Of a stretch of DNA of 47,468 nucleotides, positions 34,433 through 43,781 are shown piece by piece. A model generated the notes under the pieces. It was not told the DNA's origin, made no database searches, and saw only the letters and a list, made by a program, of their open reading frames with translations. How positions within the stretch are numbered: the stretch's first letter is position 1; each line of letters begins with the position of its first letter. This DNA is from a bacterium. GTDB taxonomy: Bacteria > Cyanobacteriota > Vampirovibrionia > Gastranaerophilales > Gastranaerophilaceae. The stretch lies in assembly GCA_017536545.1 (NCBI GenBank), contig JAFXHF010000004.1, positions 1 through 47,468 on the forward strand. The letters run 5' to 3'. Both the position numbers and the translations under genes were made by a program.

Positions 34433-35336
34433 GATAGTATTTTTTGGAACGCCAGATATTGGGCTTAAATCGTTAGAATATTTACACAAATCAGATAAAA
34501 TCGAAGTACTTGCGGTTGTAACTCAACCTGATAAACCAGCGGGCCGAGGACATAAACTTCAAGCTTCTCCAATAAAAAAATTCGCTCTTGAAAATGGACT
34601 ACCTGTTTTTCAACCAAAATCCATTAGAAAAGAGTTCGATATTCAAGATGAATTAAAAAAACTTGAACCAGATTTCTTTGTAACTTTTGCGTTTGGACAA
34701 ATTCTATCTCAAGAGGTTTTGGATATTCCAAAATATGAAACAATCAATCTTCACGCATCACTTTTACCACGTTATAGAGGAGCAAATCCAATTCAACGTG
34801 CAATTATTAACGGTGATAAAGAAACTGGAATTTGTACTATGATTACAGAATTAGGACTTGATTGCGGTGATATTTGCCAAAAATTAGTTATCCCAATTTC
34901 TGATACAATGAATTGCGAAGAACTTTGGAATGAAATTGCAGAAAAATCACCACAAATGATTGAACAAACTCTTATCGGTCTAATAAATGGCACACTAACT
35001 CCAGAAAAACAATGTGAAGATGGTGTTTGCATGGCAAATAAACTCACCAAAGAAGAATGCGAAATTGATTGGTGTAAGTCAAATATCCAAATCCACAACT
35101 TGGTAAGAGGAGTTTGTAGATGTCCTAGTGCATTTTTCTATTATAACGATAAACTTATAAAAGTTATAGAAACAACACCTACTAATGAAGACATCCCAAC
35201 TGGCAAAATTCGTTTCAATTCAAAAGACGGCATTGATGTTGGTTGCGGAATTGGGGCGATAAGACTTCTCAAAGTTAAACCAGAAGGCAAAGGCGAAATG
35301 TCAGCTAGAGATTGGTTTAATGGAGTAAAAAAGTAA
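34425..35336 (+). CDS. fmt: Methionyl-tRNA formyltransferase
   Basis: 303 residues. It formylates initiator Met-tRNA using 10-formyl-tetrahydrofolate. The N-terminal FFGTPDIGLKSLEYL, the folate/catalytic segment HASLLPRYRGANPIQ with its catalytic Asn-His context, and GLDCGDI (catalytic Asp) are all visible. A C-terminal OB-like domain follows from about 205. It overlaps def and is followed 24 bp later by aroH. Confidence 0.97.
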   Translation: MIKIVFFGTPDIGLKSLEYLHKSDKIEVLAVVTQPDKPAGRGHKLQASPIKKFALENGLPVFQPKSIRKEFDIQDELKKLEPDFFVTFAFGQILSQEVLDIPKYETINLHASLLPRYRGANPIQRAIINGDKETGICTMITELGLDCGDICQKLVIPISDTMNCEELWNEIAEKSPQMIEQTLIGLINGTLTPEKQCEDGVCMANKLTKEECEIDWCKSNIQIHNLVRGVCRCPSAFFYYNDKLIKVIETTPTNEDIPTGKIRFNSKDGIDVGCGIGAIRLLKVKPEGKGEMSARDWFNGVKK

Positions 35337-35360
35337 AGGGCTAAAGAGGTTACATAATAT

Positions 35361-35714
35361 ATGACAACAAAAGGAATTAGAGGTGCGATTACAGTTGATA
35401 ATAACACTGAAGATGCTTTAAAAGAAGCAACTTTAGAACTTCTTTGTGAAATGTTTGAACAAAATAATATAAAAGGAACTGAAAATATTTCTCACGTAAT
35501 TTTCACAACAACAAAGGACTTAAACGCAGCATTTCCTGCAAAATTTCCAAGAGTAGAGTTCGGTTGGGATGATGTTGCTATGATGTGTTACCACGAATTA
35601 GATGTTCCTAACTCACTACCAATGTGTTTAAGAATATTAGTTGTCTATAACTGCGATAAAAATTTTAAACCAAAATTTGTTTATCTCAAAGAAGCAAAAA
35701 ATTTAAGAAAATAA
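35361..35714 (+). CDS. aroH: Chorismate mutase, AroH type
   Basis: 117 residues, the usual length of the monofunctional AroH fold. Starts GIRGAITVDNNTEDAL, with the active-site Arg (R8) in RGA, and ends with the VVYNCDKNFKPKFVYL strand. It converts chorismate to prephenate for Phe/Tyr synthesis. GAGG lies about 12 nt before the ATG. Last gene of the def-fmt-aroH run, before a strong terminator. Confidence 0.93.
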   Translation: MTTKGIRGAITVDNNTEDALKEATLELLCEMFEQNNIKGTENISHVIFTTTKDLNAAFPAKFPRVEFGWDDVAMMCYHELDVPNSLPMCLRILVVYNCDKNFKPKFVYLKEAKNLRK

Positions 35715-35721
35715 TAATGAA

Positions 35722-35749
35722 GAGGCGGGCACTTCGTGCCCGCCTCTAT
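35722..35749 (+). terminator. Terminator after aroH
   Basis: GAGGCGGGCAC pairs with GTGCCCGCCTC around a TTC loop, followed by TATTATT. The T-run is weak but the stem is very strong and also faces the convergent gene. Confidence 0.85.
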
Positions 35750-35779
35750 TATTCAATATGAAAAGATAACAGATTTTGT

Positions 35780-37987
35780 TTATGATGCTGCTGGTGCGTT
35801 AGCAGGTAAACCAGCTCTACCATTTAATACATCTTCGATAGGAACTTTTACAGAACCATCTGGACTATAGATGTATGCTACGCCATTTTCAGCTTTAATA
35901 TCATATTTTTGTTTTGGATTGCCACCTTCAAGGTATAGATTTTCATCCATTTCAACAAGTTTTTCTGCATTAAACTTGATTTCACCGTGACGGTTATTAC
36001 CTGTAACATCATTTGTGATTAGGGCTCTATCGCCTTCACCTTTATGAGTTACTAAGTCTTGGAAGTCAATTGTTCTATCAATCCATAGAGCTTCATTTGG
36101 CTCATACATATAGTAGTTTTGACCACCGATTGTGAATTTAGCATCTGACATAAAGCCTGATTTTGGATCATCTGGTTGGATAGTTACTTTACCGTTGCCA
36201 CCAACTAGGAATGAGTTGTTAGCGTGGTTAGTACCTTGAACGCGGCCAGCTAAATGAGTTTTAGCAAGGTTCATCAATGCCGTATCTAAATCTCTAACTG
36301 GATCAGCTGCACCGAACATTGTCTTAAACCAACCAGTTTTCAATTCTGCATCTGGATTAGTCGCCAATTTATCAACTAAATCTTTAACAGCTTTGTATTC
36401 AGGAGTATCAACTGCATCCTCAGGAACTCTCGCTAACAAGCCCTCAATAGCAGGTTTTAAGTCATTATAAGTTTTTATACCTGTTGTATCACCTTCGTCA
36501 ACAAGTTTTTCTAACAAGCCTTGAGAACCAGTGATGTAGCCGTTATCAGTACCAACTTGTAAATAAGTTTCCCAAGATTGGTTTCTATCAGCCAATTTGC
36601 CCATCAAAGTATCAGCTTCAGCCTTATCTTTGATTTCCATTTTATTTTGACCATCGTTTAAACCAGCTTCTTTAGCTTTTTCTGCCGCAATTCTTGTATT
36701 TTCATTCAAGAATTTTTTCACTTTAGCATCGTCAATCTCAACTTGAGTAAATTTAATATTACCCTCTTCATCAACTGAAGCTTGGAATTTTCTAATACCA
36801 GCTCTGTCACCATAGATACCTTTTTCAGCATCTAATAATACCCAGTGTTGATAACGTTTTTGTTGAACACCATCAGCTGATTTTTGACCATATGCACCTG
36901 GTAATTCAATAGCTATTTCTTTAGGTAAACCATTTTCTGCATAACCTTTCTTATCAAGAACTTTTACGCCAGTTTCTCTAACATCTTGTAGCCATAATTT
37001 TTGTTTTGAACCTGTTGAATCAACAGTTATAGACTTTGCCGCCTTAAATGTAGCCTTTGTAGATTCTGCTGCTTCTGCTTTTGCTTGAGCCTCTGCAGCT
37101 GCTGCTGCCTCAGCTTCTGCGGCTTCTCTTGCAGCTTTTTCTTCGGGAGTTTCTGCAGCTTCTGCTGCGGCTGCTTCTTCTGCGGCTGCTGCTTCGGCAG
37201 CTGCGGCTGCTTCTGCTGCTTCTGCTGCTGCGGCTGCAGCTTTAATCTCATCATAAGCAGCTTTAGAAACTCTTACTAAACCAGCATCACCATTTAATCT
37301 GAAGTATTCATTTTCTTGACCTTCACCACGGTTATGTTTTACGTACATACCAGTAGTTTCATCCAATAATAATGTTCCTTTATAGTCAGGATTACTATCC
37401 AAAGCGTTTGGATCTAACGTATCATAATCTTTTGATGCATCGAACAAATCAATTCTTGTTCCTGTAACTTGACCATCTTTATTTGGAGGGAAATGTAATC
37501 TTACGTTTTCAACTGTTGTGTTACCAGAAGCTGGATCTGGAGTGATTGTTTTAACTGGATAATCTTTATCCATAATGTTATCACCAATTTGTTTATCAAT
37601 TTCATTTTGGTCAACGCCAAACTCTTTCAATTGAGCCTTTAATCCAGGGTCAACACCGCCAAATTGTACTATACCTTTCATTAAAAAGTCTTTTGCAATT
37701 TGTTCACGTGCAGCTTTAATTTCTTTTTTAGTTGAACCTTGTGCATGTAACATAGCTTCCAAGAAATCCTGACCGCCTTCAACTGCTAGCCATTCTTTTA
37801 CCTGAGCTTCGTCCATACCAAATTCTTTTTTCAGCATACGATACTCATCTGCTGTAATTTTTTTGTCTTGTTTGAACTCCACATTGTCTTTCAATTTCTT
37901 TCTGTCTGACATGTCTACATTGTTTTTGTCAATCATGCTTTTGCCACTTGCAGCAAACGCAGACAAGTTTTGAATCGGTTCTGTCAT
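35780..37987 (-). CDS. Large hypothetical protein with an Ala/Glu-rich helical linker
   Basis: 735 residues, no signal peptide. The N-terminal ~130 residues are helical and charged, with DKKITADEYRMLKKEFG looking like a loop-helix. A region at about 140-240 follows. A long Ala/Glu helix lies at about 245-310 (repeats of AAEAA), and a second globular half of about 420 residues comes after, rich in beta-like segments. I recognise no family. AGGAG precedes the ATG at 8 nt. The Ala/Glu stretch is encoded by near-repetitive GCN/GAA codons. Single gene. No function assigned. Confidence 0.8.
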   Translation of the reverse strand: MTEPIQNLSAFAASGKSMIDKNNVDMSDRKKLKDNVEFKQDKKITADEYRMLKKEFGMDEAQVKEWLAVEGGQDFLEAMLHAQGSTKKEIKAAREQIAKDFLMKGIVQFGGVDPGLKAQLKEFGVDQNEIDKQIGDNIMDKDYPVKTITPDPASGNTTVENVRLHFPPNKDGQVTGTRIDLFDASKDYDTLDPNALDSNPDYKGTLLLDETTGMYVKHNRGEGQENEYFRLNGDAGLVRVSKAAYDEIKAAAAAAEAAEAAAAAEAAAAEEAAAAEAAETPEEKAAREAAEAEAAAAAEAQAKAEAAESTKATFKAAKSITVDSTGSKQKLWLQDVRETGVKVLDKKGYAENGLPKEIAIELPGAYGQKSADGVQQKRYQHWVLLDAEKGIYGDRAGIRKFQASVDEEGNIKFTQVEIDDAKVKKFLNENTRIAAEKAKEAGLNDGQNKMEIKDKAEADTLMGKLADRNQSWETYLQVGTDNGYITGSQGLLEKLVDEGDTTGIKTYNDLKPAIEGLLARVPEDAVDTPEYKAVKDLVDKLATNPDAELKTGWFKTMFGAADPVRDLDTALMNLAKTHLAGRVQGTNHANNSFLVGGNGKVTIQPDDPKSGFMSDAKFTIGGQNYYMYEPNEALWIDRTIDFQDLVTHKGEGDRALITNDVTGNNRHGEIKFNAEKLVEMDENLYLEGGNPKQKYDIKAENGVAYIYSPDGSVKVPIEDVLNGRAGLPANAPAAS

Positions 37988-38216
37988 CGAATCATCTCCT
38001 TTAATCTTATACTCTCAAGCACACATTGCTCTTATGAATATATAAAAACATTTCATTCTCCTAAATTTCTCATGAAATACAAAATACGCACCAATATATA
38101 AAAAGTATATACGCTCTATATATTGATATTATTGAGTTTTGACCATTGCAAATTCATGTTAACAATACGTAACATTTGAAATAATTGTAATATATTTTTC
38201 GGATTTTGGCAAGATT

Positions 38217-40277
38217 TTATAATTTTACAAGCTCAGAAATTGATGGATCTAATAAACGACGACCCACATTTTCAAAAGTGATTGAACATAATGTCTTATT
38301 GCCATATTTAATAATTTTTTCAACTACACCACGACCATATCTAGGGTGAGTAACACTATCACCTTGAGCAAAATCGCCAATAGATTCGTCTGGCTCAGAA
38401 TCAGCAGGATAAACAGGAACATCCTCTGTAGGTGGAACTTCAGAATATTCTCCAAAAGGTTCCACAATGTCATTAGCCATTGGTGGCTCATCTATTGCCA
38501 TTTGTGTATCTTCAATAAAATCTAAATCATCTTCACTCAAAGAATCTTCCATCAAAGGTGGCTCCTCAAAAGCATCTGAACCAAAATCGTCTTCTGAGAT
38601 GTCAGTTAACTCAGGTAAATCTTCTTCTGGAGTTAATTCTTCAACTGACAAATCTGATTCTTCAAAAACTTCATCAACTTCAGTCGCTTCTGTAACTGCT
38701 GCTAAAAGATTAGCTACAGGTTTTACTATTGCAGATTTTTCTTCTACAACTTCAGGAGCTACTGATTCTTGAACTTCTTCAATCACTTCATCGATAACAT
38801 CTTCTGGAATTGGAAGTTCTGGTAACTCCATTACTGGCTCTTCTACCAATTCGATAGGAGCTTGCGGAATTTCAGGAATTTCAGAAACTTCTTGAACAGG
38901 AGTTTCTTCAACTTCAACTGCTTCATCTTCAGGTTCTACTTCACCTTTTAATTCAGGCTGAACATTTTTCACAGGAATCTGAGTACCAAATTCATCCACT
39001 CTTACTAATTCTATATTTGGATCATATGCTGGAACAAATTGGTATCTATCACCTAAAACATCATCTCTTGTTAAATCAAGTTCTAAATCAGACATATCAA
39101 CAATGAAAGGAATACCTTGAGTCAATTTACCAAAAGCAATACACTCATCATTGTTTAATTTTGATAAGAACGTATTATATGCCGCAAAATCATGATTTAC
39201 TGATTGAGGTGCAAATAATAACATATTTTGAGCATGTTGTTTTAATTCTTCTGCATATTTATATGAACCACTAACTAATACAGTTGTAAAAATATGATTA
39301 TTATTAACAAATTGTTTTAACAGTTTCTTATCTGAATTATCATCAGTAAGTGGCACAAATAAATAAATATATTTTTCAAATGATTCTAATGTTGAGTGAA
39401 TGAAACCAAGAACTTCTTTTTGTAATGATTCGTGAATATTTTTCAAATCAATAATTGAGCAGTTCTTTTCATTCAATTTTTCTTTAAGAGCTAAAACTTC
39501 GTCTTTAGTATTAGCAAAGACATTAGCATCTCGGTATTTTAAAAGTTTGTTTTTCAAAAGTGCCAATTCTGGCATTTGCATCTCTTTATATTGACTTGCA
39601 ACAACATCAACAAAATTATCTATTGGCAAGAATTCAAAATCTAAAGTTTGAATATATTGCTGAACCGCATAGAAAATATCTTGAACAACTGCTTTTGTAG
39701 GTGCATCAACTTCTGAAAGTTCATATTCAAAAATATAATCAATCATTTTTGAATTCAATGGAAGTTTAAAATCTTTACCAAAGACTATTTTGTTATAGTC
39801 TTCAAAAAGGTTGCAGGTATCAATAACAACACTTTTCTCTTTCATTTGGAACAGTTGTCTAATACAATTTGAAATAAATGTTGTCTTATGAGAATCTTTT
39901 TCAACAAAAACAGTGAAATTACGTTCAAACACAGAAACATCTAAAGATAACATATCTTGCTGTTGTGAAAGATTACCGATTTTAATCGGAGTTTCAATAG
40001 GCAAAAGATTTAATAATTCATTAGCAGGCAAAAATGAAACTTCAGAATTTATACTTGGGATTGAACCATCATAATTATCTACAACACCTTCTGAAGAGAA
40101 TGTAAATAACAATTTTGCAATAGCAAAGTTATTCACAGTATCAGATTTTAAATTTACAAACTGGGCAACATATGATTTTTCTGGTGTAACCAAAACTATG
40201 AATCTTCCAAGAATAGGTGTTTCTGTCTCGGAATAGGATAACTTCACTAAATTATTCTTAATTTCAAGTAATTTCAT
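38217..40277 (-). CDS. HerA-like degenerate P-loop protein with acidic linker and C-terminal Tudor-like domain
   Basis: 686 residues in three parts. (1) 1-435: an N-terminal beta-barrel-like region (ILGRFIVLVTPEKSYVAQFVN) followed by an ATPase core whose Walker A position is changed to VEKDSHKTTF (125-134), lacking the glycines. The VVIDT after it resembles a Walker B strand. (2) about 436-630: a very acidic, Pro/Glu-rich linker. (3) about 637-686: GDSVTHPRYGRGVVEKI...ITFENVGRRLLDPSISEL, like the RNA-polymerase-binding Tudor domain at the end of PcrA/UvrD. It follows yqeK by 66 bp. The HerA relation is by layout, not a search. Confidence 0.7.
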   Translation of the reverse strand: MKLLEIKNNLVKLSYSETETPILGRFIVLVTPEKSYVAQFVNLKSDTVNNFAIAKLLFTFSSEGVVDNYDGSIPSINSEVSFLPANELLNLLPIETPIKIGNLSQQQDMLSLDVSVFERNFTVFVEKDSHKTTFISNCIRQLFQMKEKSVVIDTCNLFEDYNKIVFGKDFKLPLNSKMIDYIFEYELSEVDAPTKAVVQDIFYAVQQYIQTLDFEFLPIDNFVDVVASQYKEMQMPELALLKNKLLKYRDANVFANTKDEVLALKEKLNEKNCSIIDLKNIHESLQKEVLGFIHSTLESFEKYIYLFVPLTDDNSDKKLLKQFVNNNHIFTTVLVSGSYKYAEELKQHAQNMLLFAPQSVNHDFAAYNTFLSKLNNDECIAFGKLTQGIPFIVDMSDLELDLTRDDVLGDRYQFVPAYDPNIELVRVDEFGTQIPVKNVQPELKGEVEPEDEAVEVEETPVQEVSEIPEIPQAPIELVEEPVMELPELPIPEDVIDEVIEEVQESVAPEVVEEKSAIVKPVANLLAAVTEATEVDEVFEESDLSVEELTPEEDLPELTDISEDDFGSDAFEEPPLMEDSLSEDDLDFIEDTQMAIDEPPMANDIVEPFGEYSEVPPTEDVPVYPADSEPDESIGDFAQGDSVTHPRYGRGVVEKIIKYGNKTLCSITFENVGRRLLDPSISELVKL

Positions 40278-40343
40278 CTTTTGCCCTCTCTGTTTTAAAA
40301 AAATTGTAACATAAACATCTAGAAAACATGCTTATATATTAAA

Positions 40344-40937
40344 TTACGTTACATCAAGCTCCCTCTGTAAACTGTTATATATTTCAATAGTTAAGGGGCA
40401 AATCTTCAAATCCCTATCTACAAGCGATTTTATAGTTTGTTTATAACACTGCAAAATAGCTTTAGTTAAACCATTTTCTTCGTTTAAAAAAACTCTAATA
40501 GGAGCTGCATACCATTCTTCTCTAGTACGAACCTCAATTTTATCAGCTAAGAAAATTATCTTTTCAAAAACTGTCATATTTGTATTACCTAAGGTATGCC
40601 AACGGATTGCAGATAAAATCTCTTCATCTTCGACCCCAAACTCAGTTTGAGCAATAAAAGCACTAACTGGAGCGTGTAGAGTTTTGTAATTTTCTTTTTC
40701 AGCTTCTTCAATATCTAAATTTGCTTCAATAATTTCTAACAACTTTTCAGTTGAAAAACACTTTGCACAATCATGCAAAAGCCCTGCTACATATGCTTTC
40801 TCAGAATCTTGGCCATATATTTCAGCCAACATCTTTGCACTATCTGCAGTACCCAAAGAGTGCTCATAGCGTTCTTCATTCAAATTTTCTTTTAACCAAC
40901 ACAACAATTCTTCTGTACTAATTTTGATATAATCCAT
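40344..40937 (-). CDS. yqeK: HD-domain diadenosine tetraphosphatase YqeK
   Basis: 197 residues. HD-superfamily phosphohydrolase: HSLGTADSAKML (first His), AGLLHDCAK (HD motif, about 47-55) and HAPVSAFIA match YqeK, which cleaves Ap4A-type dinucleotides symmetrically. It overlaps nadD by 20 nt, the standard nadD-yqeK order. The next gene is the HerA/Tudor protein where rsfS often follows. Confidence 0.93.
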   Translation of the reverse strand: MDYIKISTEELLCWLKENLNEERYEHSLGTADSAKMLAEIYGQDSEKAYVAGLLHDCAKCFSTEKLLEIIEANLDIEEAEKENYKTLHAPVSAFIAQTEFGVEDEEILSAIRWHTLGNTNMTVFEKIIFLADKIEVRTREEWYAAPIRVFLNEENGLTKAILQCYKQTIKSLVDRDLKICPLTIEIYNSLQRELDVT

Positions 40938-41508
40938 TTTTTAAGATGTATTCCTTTACTTCCTGAGCTACATAACCATCAATATCTTCACCCTTTGAAA
41001 CTCTTTCTCTTAATTGAGTAGAAGATATATCTTGATATGATAATAATTGAAATTCAAAATTAAATCCTTTTTCTTTTAAATAATCATAACGTGAAATCTC
41101 AAAATTGTCCTCCCTAACAAAGACGATAAATTTCACAAGTTCCTTTAATTTATCAACCTCATACCAAGTTTCAATTTTTTCAAACGCATCAGTTCCAATA
41201 ATAAAATGAATTTTACCCTCAATTTCATATTGTTCATACAATTCCCTGATTGTTAAATACGTATAAGACTTAGCATCTCGTTTAAATTCAATATCAGAAA
41301 CTTCAAATTTTGGGTTACCTTGAACAGCTAATTTTACCATCTCTAAACGATGAAAAGAAAAATTCAAATCTGCGGATTTATGTGGAGGATTATATGCTGG
41401 AATAAACAACAACTTATCAAAATCAAAACGTGAAACCACATCACATGCAACTCTTAAGTGTGCATTATGTATAGGATTAAAAGTTCCTTGAAAAACACAT
41501 AATTTCAT
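40918..41508 (-). CDS. nadD: Nicotinate-nucleotide adenylyltransferase
   Basis: 196 residues from the ATG at 41508, chosen because AGGTGA lies 5 nt upstream; a GTG three codons earlier would abut the previous stop. It makes deamido-NAD from nicotinate mononucleotide. Motifs: FQGTFNPIHNAHL (nucleotidyltransferase GxFxPxHxGH-type, here with Ala in place of Gly) and SSTQLRERVSKGED (ISST-R). In an operon with the PurD-like gene and yqeK. Confidence 0.95.
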   Translation of the reverse strand: MKLCVFQGTFNPIHNAHLRVACDVVSRFDFDKLLFIPAYNPPHKSADLNFSFHRLEMVKLAVQGNPKFEVSDIEFKRDAKSYTYLTIRELYEQYEIEGKIHFIIGTDAFEKIETWYEVDKLKELVKFIVFVREDNFEISRYDYLKEKGFNFEFQLLSYQDISSTQLRERVSKGEDIDGYVAQEVKEYILKNGLYQN

Positions 41509-41517
41509 AGATTTCAC

Positions 41518-42747
41518 CTAATTTTGACAAATATCTTTTCTATATTTTATTCCATCAAAATAAATTTCAGACAAATCTTCATATAATCTGTTTTTTGCCC
41601 TTGACAAAGTTGAGGCACAACGTGTTAAGACAAAATTTTCGCCTTGAATAGTTGACTTACCATCCCCTGTGATAAAATCAACATTTTCAATATCATCAAT
41701 CAAATCCAAACCTTTAATTTGCTTACCACTCTGTCTTGCTGATACAAGAGCACTTACTGAATAAATTTCGTTAGACTTAATTTCTTCATATTCATCAGCA
41801 AATAAACCTTGAATACAAGCTACAAAGACATCAACAAAATTTTCTTCAATCAAATTTAGAACAGCAGTAGCATCAAAATCTTGCATAAAAGGTTTAAACT
41901 CATTTACAAAAAATTTATCTTCACCAGTCAACGTGCAATCAACACCCAAAATACCCACATATGGCTCACCTTTTTTATCAAGAGAAACCAAAGTATTTCT
42001 AACAACATTTTCTACACGTGATATAATAACCTGTGAAACTTTATAATCAGGAGAATAACAACCGACACCCTCTGTCAGTAAGCCACCATCACCATCTTCC
42101 ATAAATTTGTAATTTCCAACAGTAGCAAACGGGATTGCACTATAACCATCTGTCATAAAATAAACTGTAAAATTATGTCCATAAGTGTATTCTTCAATTA
42201 AAACACCCGTTTCACCACGAGAAAACAAATTATCTAAAAACTGTTCAGCCAATGAAATTGTCGGACAAACCAATCTATCCCCTTGACTACTTTTTTCACT
42301 AGACCTTATCACCACTGGGAAAGTAGCAGTTTTTAACCAATCCTGAGCCACATTTTGTTTATCAAATGTCCCAAATTTAGATGTTTGAGCGTGAATTTTA
42401 TATAAAAACTTTTTACCAATAGCTTTGTTTAAAGCTATATTACAAGCACCTTTTGTTGGGCCAAAAACATTTTGGTCATTATCCATAAAAAATGATACTA
42501 CATCTGATTTTAAAGCTTCAAATGAAACAGGAACGGTTAAATAAATGTCATTTTCCAATGCAAATTTTAAAAGCCCTGTTAAATCATCTTCTCGAATATC
42601 AACATTTGTGTAATATTCTGATTTCACACTATTTCCTGGTGCCACATATACATTACCAACAGAATCTACTTTTGCAATTTTTTTGGCAAAAGCTGATGCA
42701 ACTGCACCCTTACCTATAACCAAAATATTTTTCTTATTATTTTCCAT
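41518..42747 (-). CDS. PurD-like ATP-grasp protein, divergent
   Basis: 409 residues, similar in length and layout to phosphoribosylamine-glycine ligase: N-terminal Rossmann-like ILVIGKGAVASAFAKKI, a preATP-grasp region, and an ATP-grasp core. The usual GxGGREHA is missing (GKGAVASAF), and the metal/Mg end motif normally EFNVRFGDPE reads NEFKPFMQDFDA. So a GARS-like fold is clear, but true PurD activity is uncertain. TATAAT lies 6 nt before the ATG with no Shine-Dalgarno. It heads the operon with nadD and yqeK. Whether another PurD exists is not visible. Confidence 0.75.
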   Translation of the reverse strand: MENNKKNILVIGKGAVASAFAKKIAKVDSVGNVYVAPGNSVKSEYYTNVDIREDDLTGLLKFALENDIYLTVPVSFEALKSDVVSFFMDNDQNVFGPTKGACNIALNKAIGKKFLYKIHAQTSKFGTFDKQNVAQDWLKTATFPVVIRSSEKSSQGDRLVCPTISLAEQFLDNLFSRGETGVLIEEYTYGHNFTVYFMTDGYSAIPFATVGNYKFMEDGDGGLLTEGVGCYSPDYKVSQVIISRVENVVRNTLVSLDKKGEPYVGILGVDCTLTGEDKFFVNEFKPFMQDFDATAVLNLIEENFVDVFVACIQGLFADEYEEIKSNEIYSVSALVSARQSGKQIKGLDLIDDIENVDFITGDGKSTIQGENFVLTRCASTLSRAKNRLYEDLSEIYFDGIKYRKDICQN

Positions 42748-42753
42748 AGAATG

Positions 42754-42759
42754 ATTATA
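42754..42759 (-). promoter_or_regulatory. -10 box 6 nt before the PurD-like gene
   Basis: On the minus strand TATAAT, CATTCT, then ATG at 42747. Candidate leaderless transcript. The -35 region is poor. Confidence 0.45.
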
Positions 42760-42878
42760 CTACATAATCTAGAGGATTTTTATTAAGTTATTTTAAAATT
42801 TTATGAAAACCTATGATATAATTATGACATCTAGAAATTTATCATTAAATAAATACCAAGTAGAAAGGTATAAAGTAG

Positions 42879-43124
42879 ATGGCTACAAATTTAGTTTCGT
42901 TATTAACAAATGCTTTCAAAGCATCACCAAGAGTAAATGTAACAAACCCAGTTGTTACACAAACTTCAAACAATCCTTATAGCAACAACCCGTTTGTAAA
43001 TTACAACGGCAACAGATATAATCAATTTTATGCACAAAACAAACCTGTAAAAGGTGGTTATTTTGCTGGTTACTACAACGGGAAACAAAATATCGTTGGC
43101 AGAAGATTATTTGTTGAAGTTTAA
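42879..43124 (+). CDS. Small Asn/Tyr-rich protein
   Basis: 81 residues, no signal peptide. A helical N-terminus (NLVSLLTNAFKA) leads to an Asn/Pro/Tyr-rich tail (TSNNPYSNNPFVNYNGNRYNQFYA). The tail resembles, in composition and in NPY/NPF tokens, the C-terminal tails of the glycine-zipper proteins. AGAAAGG precedes the ATG and a strong terminator follows. Function unknown. Confidence 0.75.
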   Translation: MATNLVSLLTNAFKASPRVNVTNPVVTQTSNNPYSNNPFVNYNGNRYNQFYAQNKPVKGGYFAGYYNGKQNIVGRRLFVEV

Positions 43125-43153
43125 TAGAGAGTTTTATTTTATTTAAAGGAAGA

Positions 43154-43189
43154 GCGGCTCAAGATTTTATCTTGAGCCGCCTCTTTTAT
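43154..43189 (+). terminator. Terminator after the small Asn/Tyr-rich gene
   Basis: GCGGCTCAAGAT pairs with ATCTTGAGCCGC, followed by CTCTTTTATT. It can also serve the convergent gene. Confidence 0.92.
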
Positions 43190-43196
43190 TATAACA

Positions 43197-43757
43197 TTAC
43201 TTACAAATCAACCTTAAAGGTTCGTTCGTAACTGGATCTAGATAAACAATTGTCATTGTAGGTTCAACGCCTTTGGCTGAAATGGCTTTTACTTCTATAT
43301 CCTCAGAATCCTCAATCCTAAATATCTGAAGAGTTAACGTCTTATCATAACGTTTACCTTCCATCTTTGCACCAACATTACCAAACGTGTTGACAACTGC
43401 TTTTACAGGAGCAAAGAATACTGAACCAATCAATGATAAACCAATTGTCGGAATCGCGTAAGCCAATCCATGGCCAATTGTACTCGCCATTTCACCAACA
43501 CTATTCCTTTTCATCGAACGATATGCAACTTTACCACTGGTGTTATCCAATAATGAAATTGATTCTATCGTAATGGTATTACCAGAAATATTTTTAATAT
43601 GATAATGAAAACCTTGGTACTCTTTTGATAATCTACTATGTAATCCTTCATTTTTGCGTGTTACAACAAGATTTGAATCTTCAAAATTTTGCATTTTCGC
43701 TTGAACAGGTAGAACTGTAAAAATAAATACTAAAAAACATACAAAAAACTTTTTCAT
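43197..43757 (-). CDS. Exported hypothetical protein
   Basis: 186 residues: signal peptide (cleavage around VQAK), a beta-rich middle, a Gly/Ala hydrophobic helix (about 90-115, GHGLAYAIPTIGLSLIGS), and a beta-rich C-terminus. It could be attached to a membrane by the internal segment. No family recognised. GGAAGG precedes the ATG. It follows the aminotransferase gene by 24 bp. Confidence 0.8.
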   Translation of the reverse strand: MKKFFVCFLVFIFTVLPVQAKMQNFEDSNLVVTRKNEGLHSRLSKEYQGFHYHIKNISGNTITIESISLLDNTSGKVAYRSMKRNSVGEMASTIGHGLAYAIPTIGLSLIGSVFFAPVKAVVNTFGNVGAKMEGKRYDKTLTLQIFRIEDSEDIEVKAISAKGVEPTMTIVYLDPVTNEPLRLICK

Positions 43758-43781
43758 AAGATAATACCTTCCGTATTTATA

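Noticed and set aside
37027-37254. Gln/Lys- and Cys/Phe-rich ORFs across the Ala/Glu region
   Set aside because: Frame shadows of the repetitive GCN/GAA codons in the 735-residue gene.
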